Shown piece by piece: positions 37,884 to 46,655 of a stretch of 64,000 nucleotides of DNA; the stretch's first letter is position 1, and each line of letters starts with the position of its first letter. The position numbers and the translations under genes were made by a program. This stretch comes from Streptococcus sp. 68 (GTDB lineage Bacteria; Bacillota; Bacilli; Lactobacillales; Streptococcaceae): contig NZ_VMMX01000001.1 of the NCBI RefSeq assembly GCF_013277415.1, positions 3,089-67,088 of the forward strand, given 5' to 3'. The notes beneath the pieces are model-generated. The model saw only the letters and a list, made by a program, of their open reading frames with translations. It had not been told where the DNA came from and searched no databases.

Positions 37884-38242
37884 TTGATCGTTTTTACTTA
37901 CCCTTTCAATCCGCGCGAGATTATCAAGATCCAGGTATGCAGAAGTGGATGGGATTTTACCTTTCAGAACACACCGGTTCGCTCAGTGAAGAAAAAAATC
38001 GGGTTGATTTTTCGACGGATTTGAACCCAGTTGAGAAGTTGCACTTGCTGTCTCAGCTTTATGTTGGCCAACTGAAGGGAAGTTTTGTAGTCAAGGAAAA
38101 GAGGCAGAAGGCGACTATCATCGGTGAGGTGAGGGAGTTATCACATCAGACTCTATCTATTAGGACAAATGAGGGATATAGATCGATAGAGCTAGAAGAT
38201 ATCCTAGAAATTCGGCTGTGGGAGGAGGGAGTTTATGACTAG
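37880..38242 (+). CDS. Third gene of the SOS cassette
   Basis: A 120-residue soluble protein with no known domain. It starts MIDRFYLPFQSARDYQDPGMQKWMGFYLSEHT and ends in a beta-rich stretch with EVRELSHQTLSIRT. Start and stop overlap its neighbours (ATGA at 37880, eight bases with the next gene). Small proteins of this type follow umuC in streptococcal SOS cassettes and on conjugative elements; their function is not established. The YolD-like pattern of a small partner after a Y-family polymerase is the nearest analogy. Confidence 0.75.
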   Translation: MIDRFYLPFQSARDYQDPGMQKWMGFYLSEHTGSLSEEKNRVDFSTDLNPVEKLHLLSQLYVGQLKGSFVVKEKRQKATIIGEVRELSHQTLSIRTNEGYRSIELEDILEIRLWEEGVYD

Positions 38243-38525
38243 AAAAGAGCTGTATGAAAACAAACTACAGATGGATTATTTTTCAGATGACTATATTCGT
38301 TTTGAAGAGGATTTTCAAAAATACTCCGCCATGAACGTGCCCTTGACTTTTTTGATTGATGACATCCTACGAACCATGGCGATGAATCAGAAAAACTACT
38401 TTGTCTTAAATAAGGAAAATGCCAAGGATGGTCGGGAGCATAGCTTTTATTTTAGGGTGGTAACGGAAAAAGAGTGTCCTAGAAATAGGACCTATGTATA
38501 TGCTGGGGTTAAAAATAGTGTTTAG
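38235..38525 (+). CDS. Fourth gene of the SOS cassette (DUF5960-like)
   Basis: A 96-residue acidic and aromatic-rich protein starting MTRKELYENKLQMDYFSDDYIRFEEDF, without membrane segments. It resembles the DUF5960 proteins found after umuC in streptococci. Its ATG lies within the end of the preceding gene, which supplies the GGAGGAGGG ribosome-binding site. No function is known. The cassette ends here at a strong hairpin. Confidence 0.72.
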   Translation: MTRKELYENKLQMDYFSDDYIRFEEDFQKYSAMNVPLTFLIDDILRTMAMNQKNYFVLNKENAKDGREHSFYFRVVTEKECPRNRTYVYAGVKNSV

Positions 38526-38554
38526 TAGTGAATTGTCTGCTATGAATGTATCAT

Positions 38555-38594
38555 TTTTACAACACTTCATGTTTCATATCATGGAGTGTTTTTC
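38555..38594 (+). terminator. Terminator of the SOS cassette
   Basis: Stem aacacttcatg / catggagtgtt with a short loop and a T run. A weaker repeat around 38615-38665 may end the convergent peroxidase transcript. Confidence 0.8.
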
Positions 38595-38670
38595 TATTTA
38601 AGTCAAAGCCAATCAAAAAATCCCACTATTCTTAGGCTAAAAGAAACCTAATCATAGTGAAATTGTGAAA

Positions 38671-39147
38671 TTATAGTAGGGTTTGTATGGCCTCTTCAAT
38701 TTGTTTTGGGTTTGTTTTTGAAGAGAAGCGTTCAAAGACCTGCCCATCACGACCGATGAGAAATTTAGTGAAATTCCATTCGATTCGTTTACCTAGTGGG
38801 CCAGATTTCTGGTCTTTCAACCAAACATAGAGGGGATCTGCCTCCTTACCGTTGACCTTGATCTTGGCAAAACGTGGGAAGGTGGTCTGATAATGTAGGC
38901 TACAGAAGGTGTTGATTTCCTCTGCGCTGCCTGGTGCTTGTCCCATAAACTGATTGCAAGGGAAGTCTAAAATCTCAAAACCTTGTTCTTGATAGCGATC
39001 ATAGAGTTCTTGGAGACCTTGGTACTGGGGCGTTAAACCGCATCCAGTAGCAGTGTTGACAACCAAGAGAACTTTCTCACTATAGCTCTCCAAGGGAGTT
39101 GATTGGTTGTTTTGGTCTAAAACGGAAAAATCATAAAGTGAAGTCAT
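38671..39147 (-). CDS. Glutathione peroxidase family protein
   Basis: A 158-residue thiol peroxidase of the GPx/BsaA family. The catalytic Cys36 lies in NTATGCGLTPQY (selenocysteine in animal enzymes), with Gln in FPCNQFMGQ near residue 70 and Trp in EWNFTKF near 125. Bacterial members usually use thioredoxin-like donors to reduce peroxides. It sits between the SOS cassette and hysA, the place it has in pneumococcus. A fragment copy of its first 15 codons, with silent and conservative changes, occurs at 53452-53498. Confidence 0.93.
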   Translation of the reverse strand: MTSLYDFSVLDQNNQSTPLESYSEKVLLVVNTATGCGLTPQYQGLQELYDRYQEQGFEILDFPCNQFMGQAPGSAEEINTFCSLHYQTTFPRFAKIKVNGKEADPLYVWLKDQKSGPLGKRIEWNFTKFLIGRDGQVFERFSSKTNPKQIEEAIQTLL

Positions 39148-39214
39148 GAGGGTCTCTTTTCTTTTTCTACATTGTAACAGTTTTTACTTTTTTCGTCGAG
39201 TCGGATGGAAGATG

Positions 39215-39300
39215 TTGTTGAAAAATAGGTTCTTGATATAATAGAAACCGTTTACAAATAGCTTAAAAAATGGTGTGGTTTAATTAAACCGATTTACTTA
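39215..39300 (+). promoter_or_regulatory. hysA promoter with RegR-like operators
   Basis: TTGTTG at 39215 and TATAAT at 39237-39242 (16-bp spacer) form a plausible promoter. TTAAACCGATTTACT at 39284-39298 resembles the AGTAAACCGGTTTT operator in the divergent region at 45992, and GAAACCGTTTAC at 39243-39254 is a looser relative. Both lie downstream of the -10 box, where a repressor would block elongation. Confidence 0.55.
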
Positions 39301-39328
39301 GTTCCTATTGATTTATTGGAGTGTATAC

Positions 39329-42300
39329 ATGCAAACAAAAACAAAGAAACTCATTGTGAGTTTGTCTTCACTTGTTTTATCAGGATTTTTATTATACCAT
39401 TATCTGACAGTTGGAGCGGAAGAAACGACTACGAATACCATTCAGAAAAGCCAGAAGTTCAGTATCAGCAAAGGGATACAAAAAATTTAGTTGAAAATGG
39501 TGATTTTGGTCAGACGGAGGACGGAAGCAGTCCGTGGACAGGAAGCAAAGCTAAGGGGTGGTCAGCTTGGGTAGACCAGAAGAATAGTTCTGCAGATGCC
39601 TCAACTCGAGTTATTGAGGCTAAGGATGGGGCTATCACTATCTCAAGCCATGAGAAATTAAGGGCAGTGATTCACCGTATGGTCCCTATTGAAGCTAAGA
39701 AAAAGTACAAACTGCGTTTCAAGATTAAAACAGATAATAAAGTCGGGATTGCTAAGGTTCGTATCATTGAGGAAAGTGGTAAGGACAAGCAATTGTGGAA
39801 TTTTGCAACGACGTCAGGAACAAAGGACTGGCAGACCATTGAAGCAGACTATAGCCCGACTTTAGATGTTGATAAAATCAAGCTGGAGTTATTCTATGAA
39901 ACGGGAACTGGGACTATTTCTTTTAAGGATATTGAGCTGGTAGAGGTAGCAGACCAGCCTTCTGAGGATTCTCAAACAGATAAACAGCTCGAGGAAAAGA
40001 TTGATTTACCAATTGGGAAAAAACATGTCTTCGCTCTTGCAGACTATACTTATAAGGTAGAAAATCCTGATTTTGCTTCAGTCAAAAATGGAATTTTAGA
40101 ACCTCTTAAGGAAGGGACAACCAATGTCATTGTCAGTAAAGATGGCAAGGAGGTGAAAAAGATTCCTTTGAAGATTCTAGCCTCTGTTAAGGATGCATAC
40201 ACAGCCCGTTTGGATGACTGGAATGGTATCATCGCTGGGAATCAATACTATGATTCTAAAAATGAACAGATGGCCAAATTAAACCAGGAACTGGAAGGAA
40301 AGGTGGCTGATAGCCTATCCAGTATTTCAAGTCAGGCGGGCTGCACCTATTTGTGGGAAAAATTTTCAAATTATAAAACGTCTGCGAATCTAACTGCTAC
40401 TTATCGGAAATTGGAGGAGATGGCCAAGCAAGTGACCAATCCTTCTTCTCGTTATTATCAGGATGAAACCGTTATTCGAACAGTTAGGGATTCCATGGAA
40501 TGGATGCATAAACATGTCTACAGTAGTGAAAAAAGCATTGTTGGAAATTGGTGGGATTATGAAATCGGTACACCTCGTGCCATCAACAATACCTTGTCTC
40601 TGATGAAAGAATACTTCTCTGATGAGGACATTAAAAAATATACAGATGTGATTGAAAAATTTGCGCCAGATCCCGAACATTTCCGAAAGACGATTGATAA
40701 CCCATTTAAGGCCCTAGGTGGAAACTTAGTGGATATGGGAAGGGTAAAAGTAATAGCTGGTTTACTGCGTAAGGATGACCAAGAAATTTCTTCTACCATT
40801 CGTTCGATTGAGCAAGTGTTCAAGTTGGTAGACCAAGGTGAAGGTTTTTATCAAGATGGATTCTATATTGACCACACCAATGTTGCCTATACGGGTGCTT
40901 ATGGGGATGTCTTGATTGATGGCCTGTCTCAACTGTTGCCAGTCATTCAAAAGACCAAGAGCCCAATCAATAAAGATAAAATGCAAACTATGTACCACTG
41001 GATTGATAAATCGTTTGCCCCTTTGCTGGTGAATGGAGAGCTGATGGATATGAGTCGTGGACGCTCGATCAGTCGTGCAAATTGCGAGGGGCACGTGGCC
41101 GTAGTAGAAGTGCTAAGAGGGATTCACCGGATAGCGGATATGTCTGAAGGAGAAACCAAACAACGTTTGCAGAGTTTTGTGAAGACCATTGTCCAATCGG
41201 ATAGTTATTATGATGTCTTTAAGAATTTGAAGACTTATAAGGATATCAGTTTGATGCAATCTTTGTTAAGCGATGCTGGAGTCGCAAGTGTTCCAAGAAC
41301 CAGTTACCTATCTGCCTTTAATAAGATGGATAAAACAGCTATGTACAATGCGGAGAAAGGGTTTGGATTTGGCTTGTCACTCTTTTCCAGTCGTATCTTG
41401 AATTACGAACACATGAACAAGGAAAACAAACGTGGTTGGTATACGAGTGATGGGATGTTCTATCTTTACAATGGCGATTTGAGTCACTATAGCGATGGCT
41501 ACTGGCCAACAGTTAATTCATATAAGATGCCTGGTGCGACAGGAACAGATGCTAAGAGATCGGATAGTGATACAGGTAAAGTTCTACCGTCTGCTTTCGT
41601 TGGAACGAGCAAACTAGATGAGGCCAATGCGACAGCAACCATGGATCTCACTAACTGGAATCAAACACTGACTGCTCATAAGAGCTGGTTTATGCTGAAG
41701 GATAAGATCGCCTTTTTAGGAAGCAATATCCAAAACACTTCAACAGATACTGCTGCAACTACAATTGACCAGAGAAAACTGGAATCAAGTGATCCATATA
41801 AAGTCTATGTCAATGATAAAGAAGCCTCCCTCACGGAACAAGAAAAGGATTATCCTGAAACCCAAAGTGTCTTCTTAGAATCGTCCGATTCGAAAAAGAA
41901 TATTGGTTACTTTTTCTTTAAGAAGAGTTCAATCAGTATGAGTAAGGCTGTCCAAAAGGGATCTTGGAAGGATATCAATGAAGGACAGTCAGACAAGGAA
42001 GTTGAAAATGAATTTCTTACGATTAGTCAGGCTCATAAGTAAAATGGGGATTCTTATGGCTATATGCTCATCCCTAACGTGGATCGTGCCACCTTCAATC
42101 AAATGGTAAAAGAGTTAGAAAGTAGTCTCATCGATAACAATGAGATCCTTCAGTCTGTTTATGATGCCAAACAAGGAGTTTGGGGCATTGTGAAATATGA
42201 TGATTCTGTCTCTACTATTTCCAACCAATTCCAAGTCTTGAAACGTGGGGTCTATACGATTCGAAAAGAAGGGGATGACTATAAGGTTGCCTACTACAAT

Positions 42301-42528
42301 CCTGAAACCCAGGAATCAGCTCCAGATCAGGAAGTCTTTAAAAAGTTAGAACAAGCAGCTCAACCACAAACTCAGGATTCAAAAGAAAAGGAAAAATCTG
42401 AAGAAGAAAAGAACCATTCGGATCAAAAGAATTTCCCTCAGACAGGAGAAGGTCAGTCAATCTTGGCAAGTCTAGGGCTCTTGCTACTTGGGGCGACTTA
42501 TCTATTCCGTAGAGGAAAGAATAACTGA
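39329..42528 (+). pseudogene. hysA: Hyaluronate lyase, frameshifted and with a nonsense codon
   Basis: The original frame starts at ATG 39329 with a signal peptide ([20 protein letters not shown]). Near 39451-39458 it shifts: bases coding for [11 protein letters not shown] are short by about 4, so the signal-peptide frame runs into a stop at 39490. The mature enzyme continues in another frame from about 39456, with catalytic Asn in GNWWDYEIG near 40555 and His and Tyr in DHTNVAYTG near 40875. A TAA at 42040-42042 interrupts it where relatives have Gln after AHK. The frame then continues to a wall anchor (FPQTGE, hydrophobic helix, RRGKNN) ending 42528. Secretion and anchoring are thus both lost. 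Confidence 0.92.
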
Positions 42529-42573
42529 TTTGTTCATCATCTAAGATGAATCACATGAAACTGTGGAAAATAG

Positions 42574-42616
42574 AAAAAATCCGAAGAAAGTCAAACATCT
42601 TCGGATTTTTCTTTTA
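42574..42616 (+). terminator. hysA terminator
   Basis: A perfect 13-bp stem (aaaaatccgaaga / tcttcggattttt) with a T-rich tail. Confidence 0.9.
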
Positions 42617-42690
42617 AAAAGAGTTTGGAACAAAAAGATTTTGATTTTAGAAATTCTTTATTATAAATTTTAAAAATCGATAGATTAGAC

Positions 42691-42748
42691 AAAAAAGCGA
42701 ACAATACAGAATTCTGAGTGTCAGATAACTCGTTTTGTTCGCTTTTTA
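42691..42748 (-). terminator. Terminator of the kdgA operon
   Basis: The inverted repeat aaaaaagcgaacaa / ttgttcgcttttt around a 30-base loop gives a T run on the minus strand, 43 bases after the aldolase stop. Confidence 0.75.
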
Positions 42749-42791
42749 TATTTAAGGTTAGACTTTTGTCCCAGACTATTTTCACTTCATT

Positions 42792-43421
42792 TTATCTGAG
42801 TGTAACATACTGTTGGGCAATCTCGCTAATGCGGTCAAAGTCGCCTTGGGAAGCGAGTTTATTGAGTTCGCCACCAATTCCAACGGCGTCTGCACCAGCA
42901 GCGAACCATTGAGGAATGTTGTTTAGGCCGACTCCTCCGGTTACCATTACGGAAACTTGTGGGATCGGTGCCTTGACTGCAGAGATATATGCTGGACTGA
43001 GAGCACTACCTGGGAAGAGTTTAATGATTTCACTACCGGCTTCAAGTGCAGTCGTTATCTCTGTGAGAGTAATACAGCCTGGAATGTACGGAGTGCTATA
43101 GAGATTGCACATTTTTGCAGTTTCAGCATGGAAAGATGGAGAAACAACGTAATTTGCTCCGGCTAGAATAGCATCTCTAGCAGTTACGGCATCAATCACA
43201 GTACCTGCACCGATACAAACACTTTGATCGTCCTGATACAAGTCTACAAGTTCCTTGATGATTTGCCCTGCATACTGATTGGTATAGGCGATTTCAATAG
43301 CTTTGATACCTCCCTTGATACAAGCAATCGAGGCTTGCAGTCCTTCTTCCTTTGTATTTCCTCGAATAACAGCGACAATTTTTTGTTTTTTTAGTTCAAT
43401 AATCGTATCTGATTTGGTCAT
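42792..43421 (-). CDS. kdgA: KDPG/KHG aldolase
   Basis: A 209-residue class I aldolase that splits 2-keto-3-deoxy-6-phosphogluconate into pyruvate and glyceraldehyde 3-phosphate, the last step of uronate breakdown here. The conserved Glu lies in KAIEIAYTN near residue 43, and the Schiff-base Lys in EIIKLFPGS near 138. Length is typical. It is the last gene of a four-gene minus-strand operon (dehydrogenase, isomerase, kinase, aldolase), following the kinase by nine bases. AGGAG precedes the ATG. Confidence 0.93.
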   Translation of the reverse strand: MTKSDTIIELKKQKIVAVIRGNTKEEGLQASIACIKGGIKAIEIAYTNQYAGQIIKELVDLYQDDQSVCIGAGTVIDAVTARDAILAGANYVVSPSFHAETAKMCNLYSTPYIPGCITLTEITTALEAGSEIIKLFPGSALSPAYISAVKAPIPQVSVMVTGGVGLNNIPQWFAAGADAVGIGGELNKLASQGDFDRISEIAQQYVTLR

Positions 43422-43430
43422 GTAATTCTC

Positions 43431-44432
43431 CTAACGAATGATATCTTGTGCATTTGCCAGTAATTTTTCAATACTAGTTTCGGAAGTGGAGAGATGGTCT
43501 CCTGGAAGAGTACATTTGAGAGTTGCGCTCGCAACTGCAAAGTCAATGGTAGTTTTTAAGGAGGAATGATGGAGTAGTTGATAAAGGGCACCAGATATAA
43601 AGGCATCCCCGCTACCAACTCGTTGATAGACTGCAGTTTTTAGTTGGACAGACTCTTCAAATCGTTCTCCCAGAGCATAGGCCTGATAGACATTTTTGTC
43701 TTGTTCATCACTAGAGCGGAGGGTATGGAAAATGGCCTTGAAACCATAGGCTTCTTTTAATTGTCGCATGCGATTTTCCACCTCTTTTAGGCTGGCTCTG
43801 TCTCTTGGGAACATCTCTAGATTTTGGTCATCAATCATGAGAGGATCAATACCAAAGCAATAGTCAGCGAAACGTGCAAACTTAGAAAATTCATACTTGG
43901 CTTCTAGGACTGAAATCATCTTTGTTCTCAGATTGAGATCCATTGAAACGATAATCCCTCGGCGCTTGGCTTCTTCCAAGAGTAGGAGAAGGAGCGTACG
44001 AACCTCTTGACCGATAGCTACAGTGATTCCACTAAAATGAAAATGGCTAATCCCCTGAAAGAGAGAATCCATATCTAGCATGTTTGGCCGAATCTGGCTG
44101 ATACTCGTATGCTTACGATCGTAGAAAACTTCACTTTGACGACAACCAAAGCCGTTCTCCAAAAAGTAGAGGCCGATTCGATTGCCAAGCCGACAGATTG
44201 AACTGGTATCGATTTGGTGCTGTTTCAAGAATGTGAGAAAACGATCTCCAATCTCGTTGTCAGGTAGTGCGGTAAAGACTTTCGTTGAGATACCCAGGGC
44301 CTGCAAATTACAAGCGATGTTAATTTCTGATCCGCCAAAATAAGTCGAACTGGCAACATGATCGCCGATACTGGTGGCATCTAATGGTGAGATTCGAATT
44401 AATGGTTCGCCAAACAGTAATATTTTCATCAT
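43431..44432 (-). CDS. kdgK: 2-keto-3-deoxygluconate kinase
   Basis: A 333-residue PfkB-family sugar kinase that makes KDPG from ketodeoxygluconate. It has the N-terminal YFGGSEINIACNLQALG signature near residue 31 and the C-terminal catalytic motif VGSGDAFISGALY near 270, whose Asp is the base. The first of two adjacent ATGs is chosen because AAAGGA stands eight bases before it. It lies between the isomerase and the aldolase genes of the uronate operon. Confidence 0.92.
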   Translation of the reverse strand: MMKILLFGEPLIRISPLDATSIGDHVASSTYFGGSEINIACNLQALGISTKVFTALPDNEIGDRFLTFLKQHQIDTSSICRLGNRIGLYFLENGFGCRQSEVFYDRKHTSISQIRPNMLDMDSLFQGISHFHFSGITVAIGQEVRTLLLLLLEEAKRRGIIVSMDLNLRTKMISVLEAKYEFSKFARFADYCFGIDPLMIDDQNLEMFPRDRASLKEVENRMRQLKEAYGFKAIFHTLRSSDEQDKNVYQAYALGERFEESVQLKTAVYQRVGSGDAFISGALYQLLHHSSLKTTIDFAVASATLKCTLPGDHLSTSETSIEKLLANAQDIIR

Positions 44433-44462
44433 CCATTAGTTCCTTTCTGGTTTAGAATAGCT

Positions 44463-45104
44463 TTACTTGGCTAATACTTCTTTTAAATAAGCAGCGACTT
44501 CATCATCTTGGCAGTTTTCAAAGAAGTATTCTTGGAAGTATTTGCCAGAGATGGTGTCTTTGAGGAAGTCTTGGTCGATTGTTTTAAGGATGGTCATCAA
44601 ATCATTGTGGGTGATTTGTTTCACCTCGTTTAAGATACGAGCGTTGCGTTGTTCAGGGACTACACGTTCTCTTGGGTAGCCACCGCCCATTTCTTCAGCA
44701 AATAAGCGTTCAAACATTAATTTGAGGGTCAGTTCTGCCCCCCAGCCAAATCCTTTGGCATAAGGGATAGACAAGGCGTTACCACCATTGATTTGAGAAT
44801 AAAGGTAAGCGTCAGTTGGGTCCACTGCTAGACCACAGACAACACCAGGGAAGCTGTTTAAAGCAAGCATAGCTCCTACACCCGTACCACAGCCGGTAAC
44901 AACAAAGTCGACTGCTTTTGTATTTAAAAGGATGGCAGCCATTAGGCCGTTTTGTACGTATGTTAATGGGGTTTCACCTTCTTCTCCACGCATACCATAG
45001 TTAAATAATTGGTAGCCTTTTTTATTTGTCGCTTCTTTTAGACTATCATAAATAATGTGATTCTTACTAGCTTGACTATTTTCATTGATTAATGCGATTT
45101 TCAT
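44463..45104 (-). CDS. RpiB-fold uronate isomerase (DhuI type)
   Basis: A 213-residue protein of the RpiB/LacA/LacB fold (MKIALINENSQASKN start; FVVTGCGTGVGAMLALNSFPGVVCGLAVDP near residue 65-95 with the GCGTGVG phosphate/substrate loop). In streptococcal glycosaminoglycan loci, proteins of this kind act as 4-deoxy-L-threo-5-hexosulose-uronate ketol-isomerase (DhuI), replacing KduI. Its position between the SDR dehydrogenase and the kinase supports that role. AAAGAGGAT precedes the ATG. Confidence 0.82.
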   Translation of the reverse strand: MKIALINENSQASKNHIIYDSLKEATNKKGYQLFNYGMRGEEGETPLTYVQNGLMAAILLNTKAVDFVVTGCGTGVGAMLALNSFPGVVCGLAVDPTDAYLYSQINGGNALSIPYAKGFGWGAELTLKLMFERLFAEEMGGGYPRERVVPEQRNARILNEVKQITHNDLMTILKTIDQDFLKDTISGKYFQEYFFENCQDDEVAAYLKEVLAK

Positions 45105-45122
45105 AAGATCCTCTTTCTATTT

Positions 45123-45938
45123 TTACTCAGGTTGTTTTCCGATGTAGGCTAAGATACCGCCATCTACATATAGGATGTGGCCATTGACAAAGTCGCTAGC
45201 GTCACTAGCGAGAAAGACAGCAGGGCCCATTAAATCTTCAGGATTTCCCCAACGTGCAGCAGGTGTTTTTGAAATGATGAACTGGTCGAATGGATGACGA
45301 GAACCATCTTCTTGCAACTCACGAAGAGGTGCTGTTTGAGGAGTGGCAATATAACCCGGTCCGATTCCGTTACATTGGATATTGGCTCCACCGTATTCAG
45401 ACGCAATGTTGCGGGTCAACATTTTCAAGCCGCCTTTAGCGGCAGCATAAGCGCTAACCGTTTCACGTCCCAGTTCGCTCATCATCGAGCAAATATTGAT
45501 AATCTTTCCATGCCCTTTCTTTATCATAGAAGGAATGACTGCTTTTGAAACGATAAATGGTGCGTTTAAGTCAATATCGATGACCTTACGGAAATCAGCG
45601 GCGCTCATTTCGCACATTGGAACGCGGCGGATAATACCAGCGTTATTAACGAGGATGTCAATGACACCAACCTCTTGTTCGATTTGCTTGACCATGGCTT
45701 GGATACCGTCCTCGTCTGTCACGTCACAGACATACCCATGGGCTTCGATGCCAACTTCACGATAAGCTTCAATCCCTTTATTGACCAGGTCTTGATTGAT
45801 ATCATTAAAGACAATAGTAGCGCCGACCTCAGCGTAGGATTTGGCAATAGCAAATCCAATTCCATAAGAAGCGCCGGTGATGAGAGCAATTTTTCCTTTT
45901 AAAGAAAACTGCTCAATTGAGAATGATGTATTTGTCAT
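45123..45938 (-). CDS. SDR-family ketodeoxyuronate dehydrogenase (DhuD/KduD type)
   Basis: A 271-residue short-chain dehydrogenase. It has the cofactor loop TGASYGIGFAIA near residue 20, the NNAG motif (LVNNAGI near 99) and the catalytic Tyr-Lys in YAAAKGG near 165. In streptococcal hyaluronan loci the homologue (DhuD) reduces the isomerised keto-uronate to 2-keto-3-deoxygluconate. It is the first gene of the minus-strand operon, whose TTGACA/TATAAT promoter at 45982-46010 carries a RegR-type operator. A GGAAG-type site precedes the ATG. Confidence 0.88.
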   Translation of the reverse strand: MTNTSFSIEQFSLKGKIALITGASYGIGFAIAKSYAEVGATIVFNDINQDLVNKGIEAYREVGIEAHGYVCDVTDEDGIQAMVKQIEQEVGVIDILVNNAGIIRRVPMCEMSAADFRKVIDIDLNAPFIVSKAVIPSMIKKGHGKIINICSMMSELGRETVSAYAAAKGGLKMLTRNIASEYGGANIQCNGIGPGYIATPQTAPLRELQEDGSRHPFDQFIISKTPAARWGNPEDLMGPAVFLASDASDFVNGHILYVDGGILAYIGKQPE

Positions 45939-45981
45939 TTGATACTTCCTTTCAAATTTGTTAAGACTTCTCTATAACCAA

Positions 45982-46010
45982 ATTATATTCTAGTAAACCG
46001 GTTTTGTCAA
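45982..46010 (-). promoter_or_regulatory. Uronate operon promoter with RegR-type operator
   Basis: On the minus strand a perfect TTGACA (46010-46005), 17-bp spacer and TATAAT (45987-45982). The spacer contains AAACCGGTTT (45995-46004), a LacI-family-type palindrome with central CG, so RegR binding would block the promoter. Confidence 0.85.
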
Positions 46011-46102
46011 TAATTAAATATTTTTATTTCTGAAAATCTTTGTTTTCCTAAAAAAACGGAAGATTTTGAAGTTTCTGTCTATTGTAATGGTTAAATAAGC
46101 AA

Positions 46103-46189
46103 TGAAAGCGCTAATATTTTTTTGAAAAAACTATTGACAAGATAAAAATAAAGGTCTACAATGTAAAATATAGAGTAAACCGGTAAACT
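46103..46189 (+). promoter_or_regulatory. PTS/ugl operon promoter with cre and RegR-type sites
   Basis: TTGACA at 46134-46139, 17-bp spacer, TACAAT at 46157-46162. A cre site TGAAAGCGCTAATA (46103-46116, 13 of 14 consensus positions) lies upstream and AGTAAACCGGTAAACT (46174-46189) lies just downstream. CcpA and RegR therefore probably both act here. Confidence 0.85.
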
Positions 46190-46209
46190 CAAAAAAGAAA
46201 GGAGAAAAG

Positions 46210-46644
46210 ATGAAAATTGTACTTGTAGGGCATGGACATTTTGCCACAGGGATTTATAGTTCTTTACAATTGATTGCAGGCAATCAAGAAAATGTGGAGG
46301 CGATTGACTTTGTGGAAGGAATGTCAGCAGATGAACTCAAGCAAAAAATCTTACTTGCAATTTCAAATGAAGAAGAAGTTTTAATCCTAAGTGATCTCTT
46401 GGGAGGATCGCCATTCAAGGTTTCTTCTACCATAATGGGAGAAAATCCAGCCAAAACAATGAATGTTCTCTCGGGTTTGAACTTAGCTATGTTAATGGAA
46501 GCAGTCTTTGCTAGAATGACTCATAGCTTTGATGAGGTTGTTAATAAATCAGTAGTGGCGGCTCAGGGCGGAGTCGTAAATGGTAAAGAATTGTTTTCAA
46601 CGGATGCAGAGGAAGAGGAAGAAGATTTCGAATCGGGTATTTAA
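46210..46644 (+). CDS. PTS mannose-family IIA component (hyaluronan disaccharide)
   Basis: A 144-residue cytosolic IIA of the mannose/AgaF family. The phosphorylated residue is His10 in VGHGHFATG. The SDLLGGSPF motif near residue 59 and the C-terminal acidic tail are typical. It gives phosphate to the IIB at 47857 for uptake of unsaturated chondroitin/hyaluronan disaccharides. It is the first gene of the plus-strand operon, after GAAAGGAGA. Confidence 0.92.
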   Translation: MKIVLVGHGHFATGIYSSLQLIAGNQENVEAIDFVEGMSADELKQKILLAISNEEEVLILSDLLGGSPFKVSSTIMGENPAKTMNVLSGLNLAMLMEAVFARMTHSFDEVVNKSVVAAQGGVVNGKELFSTDAEEEEEDFESGI

Positions 46645-46655
46645 AGGGTAAAAGA

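Noticed and set aside
39308-39490. 60-residue ORF at the hysA start as an independent gene
   Set aside because: It is the signal-peptide part of hyaluronate lyase, separated by the frameshift; its last residues are out-of-frame lyase sequence.
40390-41094. Minus-strand ORFs across the hyaluronate lyase pseudogene
   Set aside because: They mirror the lyase coding frame and have no homologue or start signals.
45294-45902. Plus-strand ORFs inside the SDR dehydrogenase gene
   Set aside because: Shadows of the minus-strand gene, with no ribosome-binding site and no family similarity.
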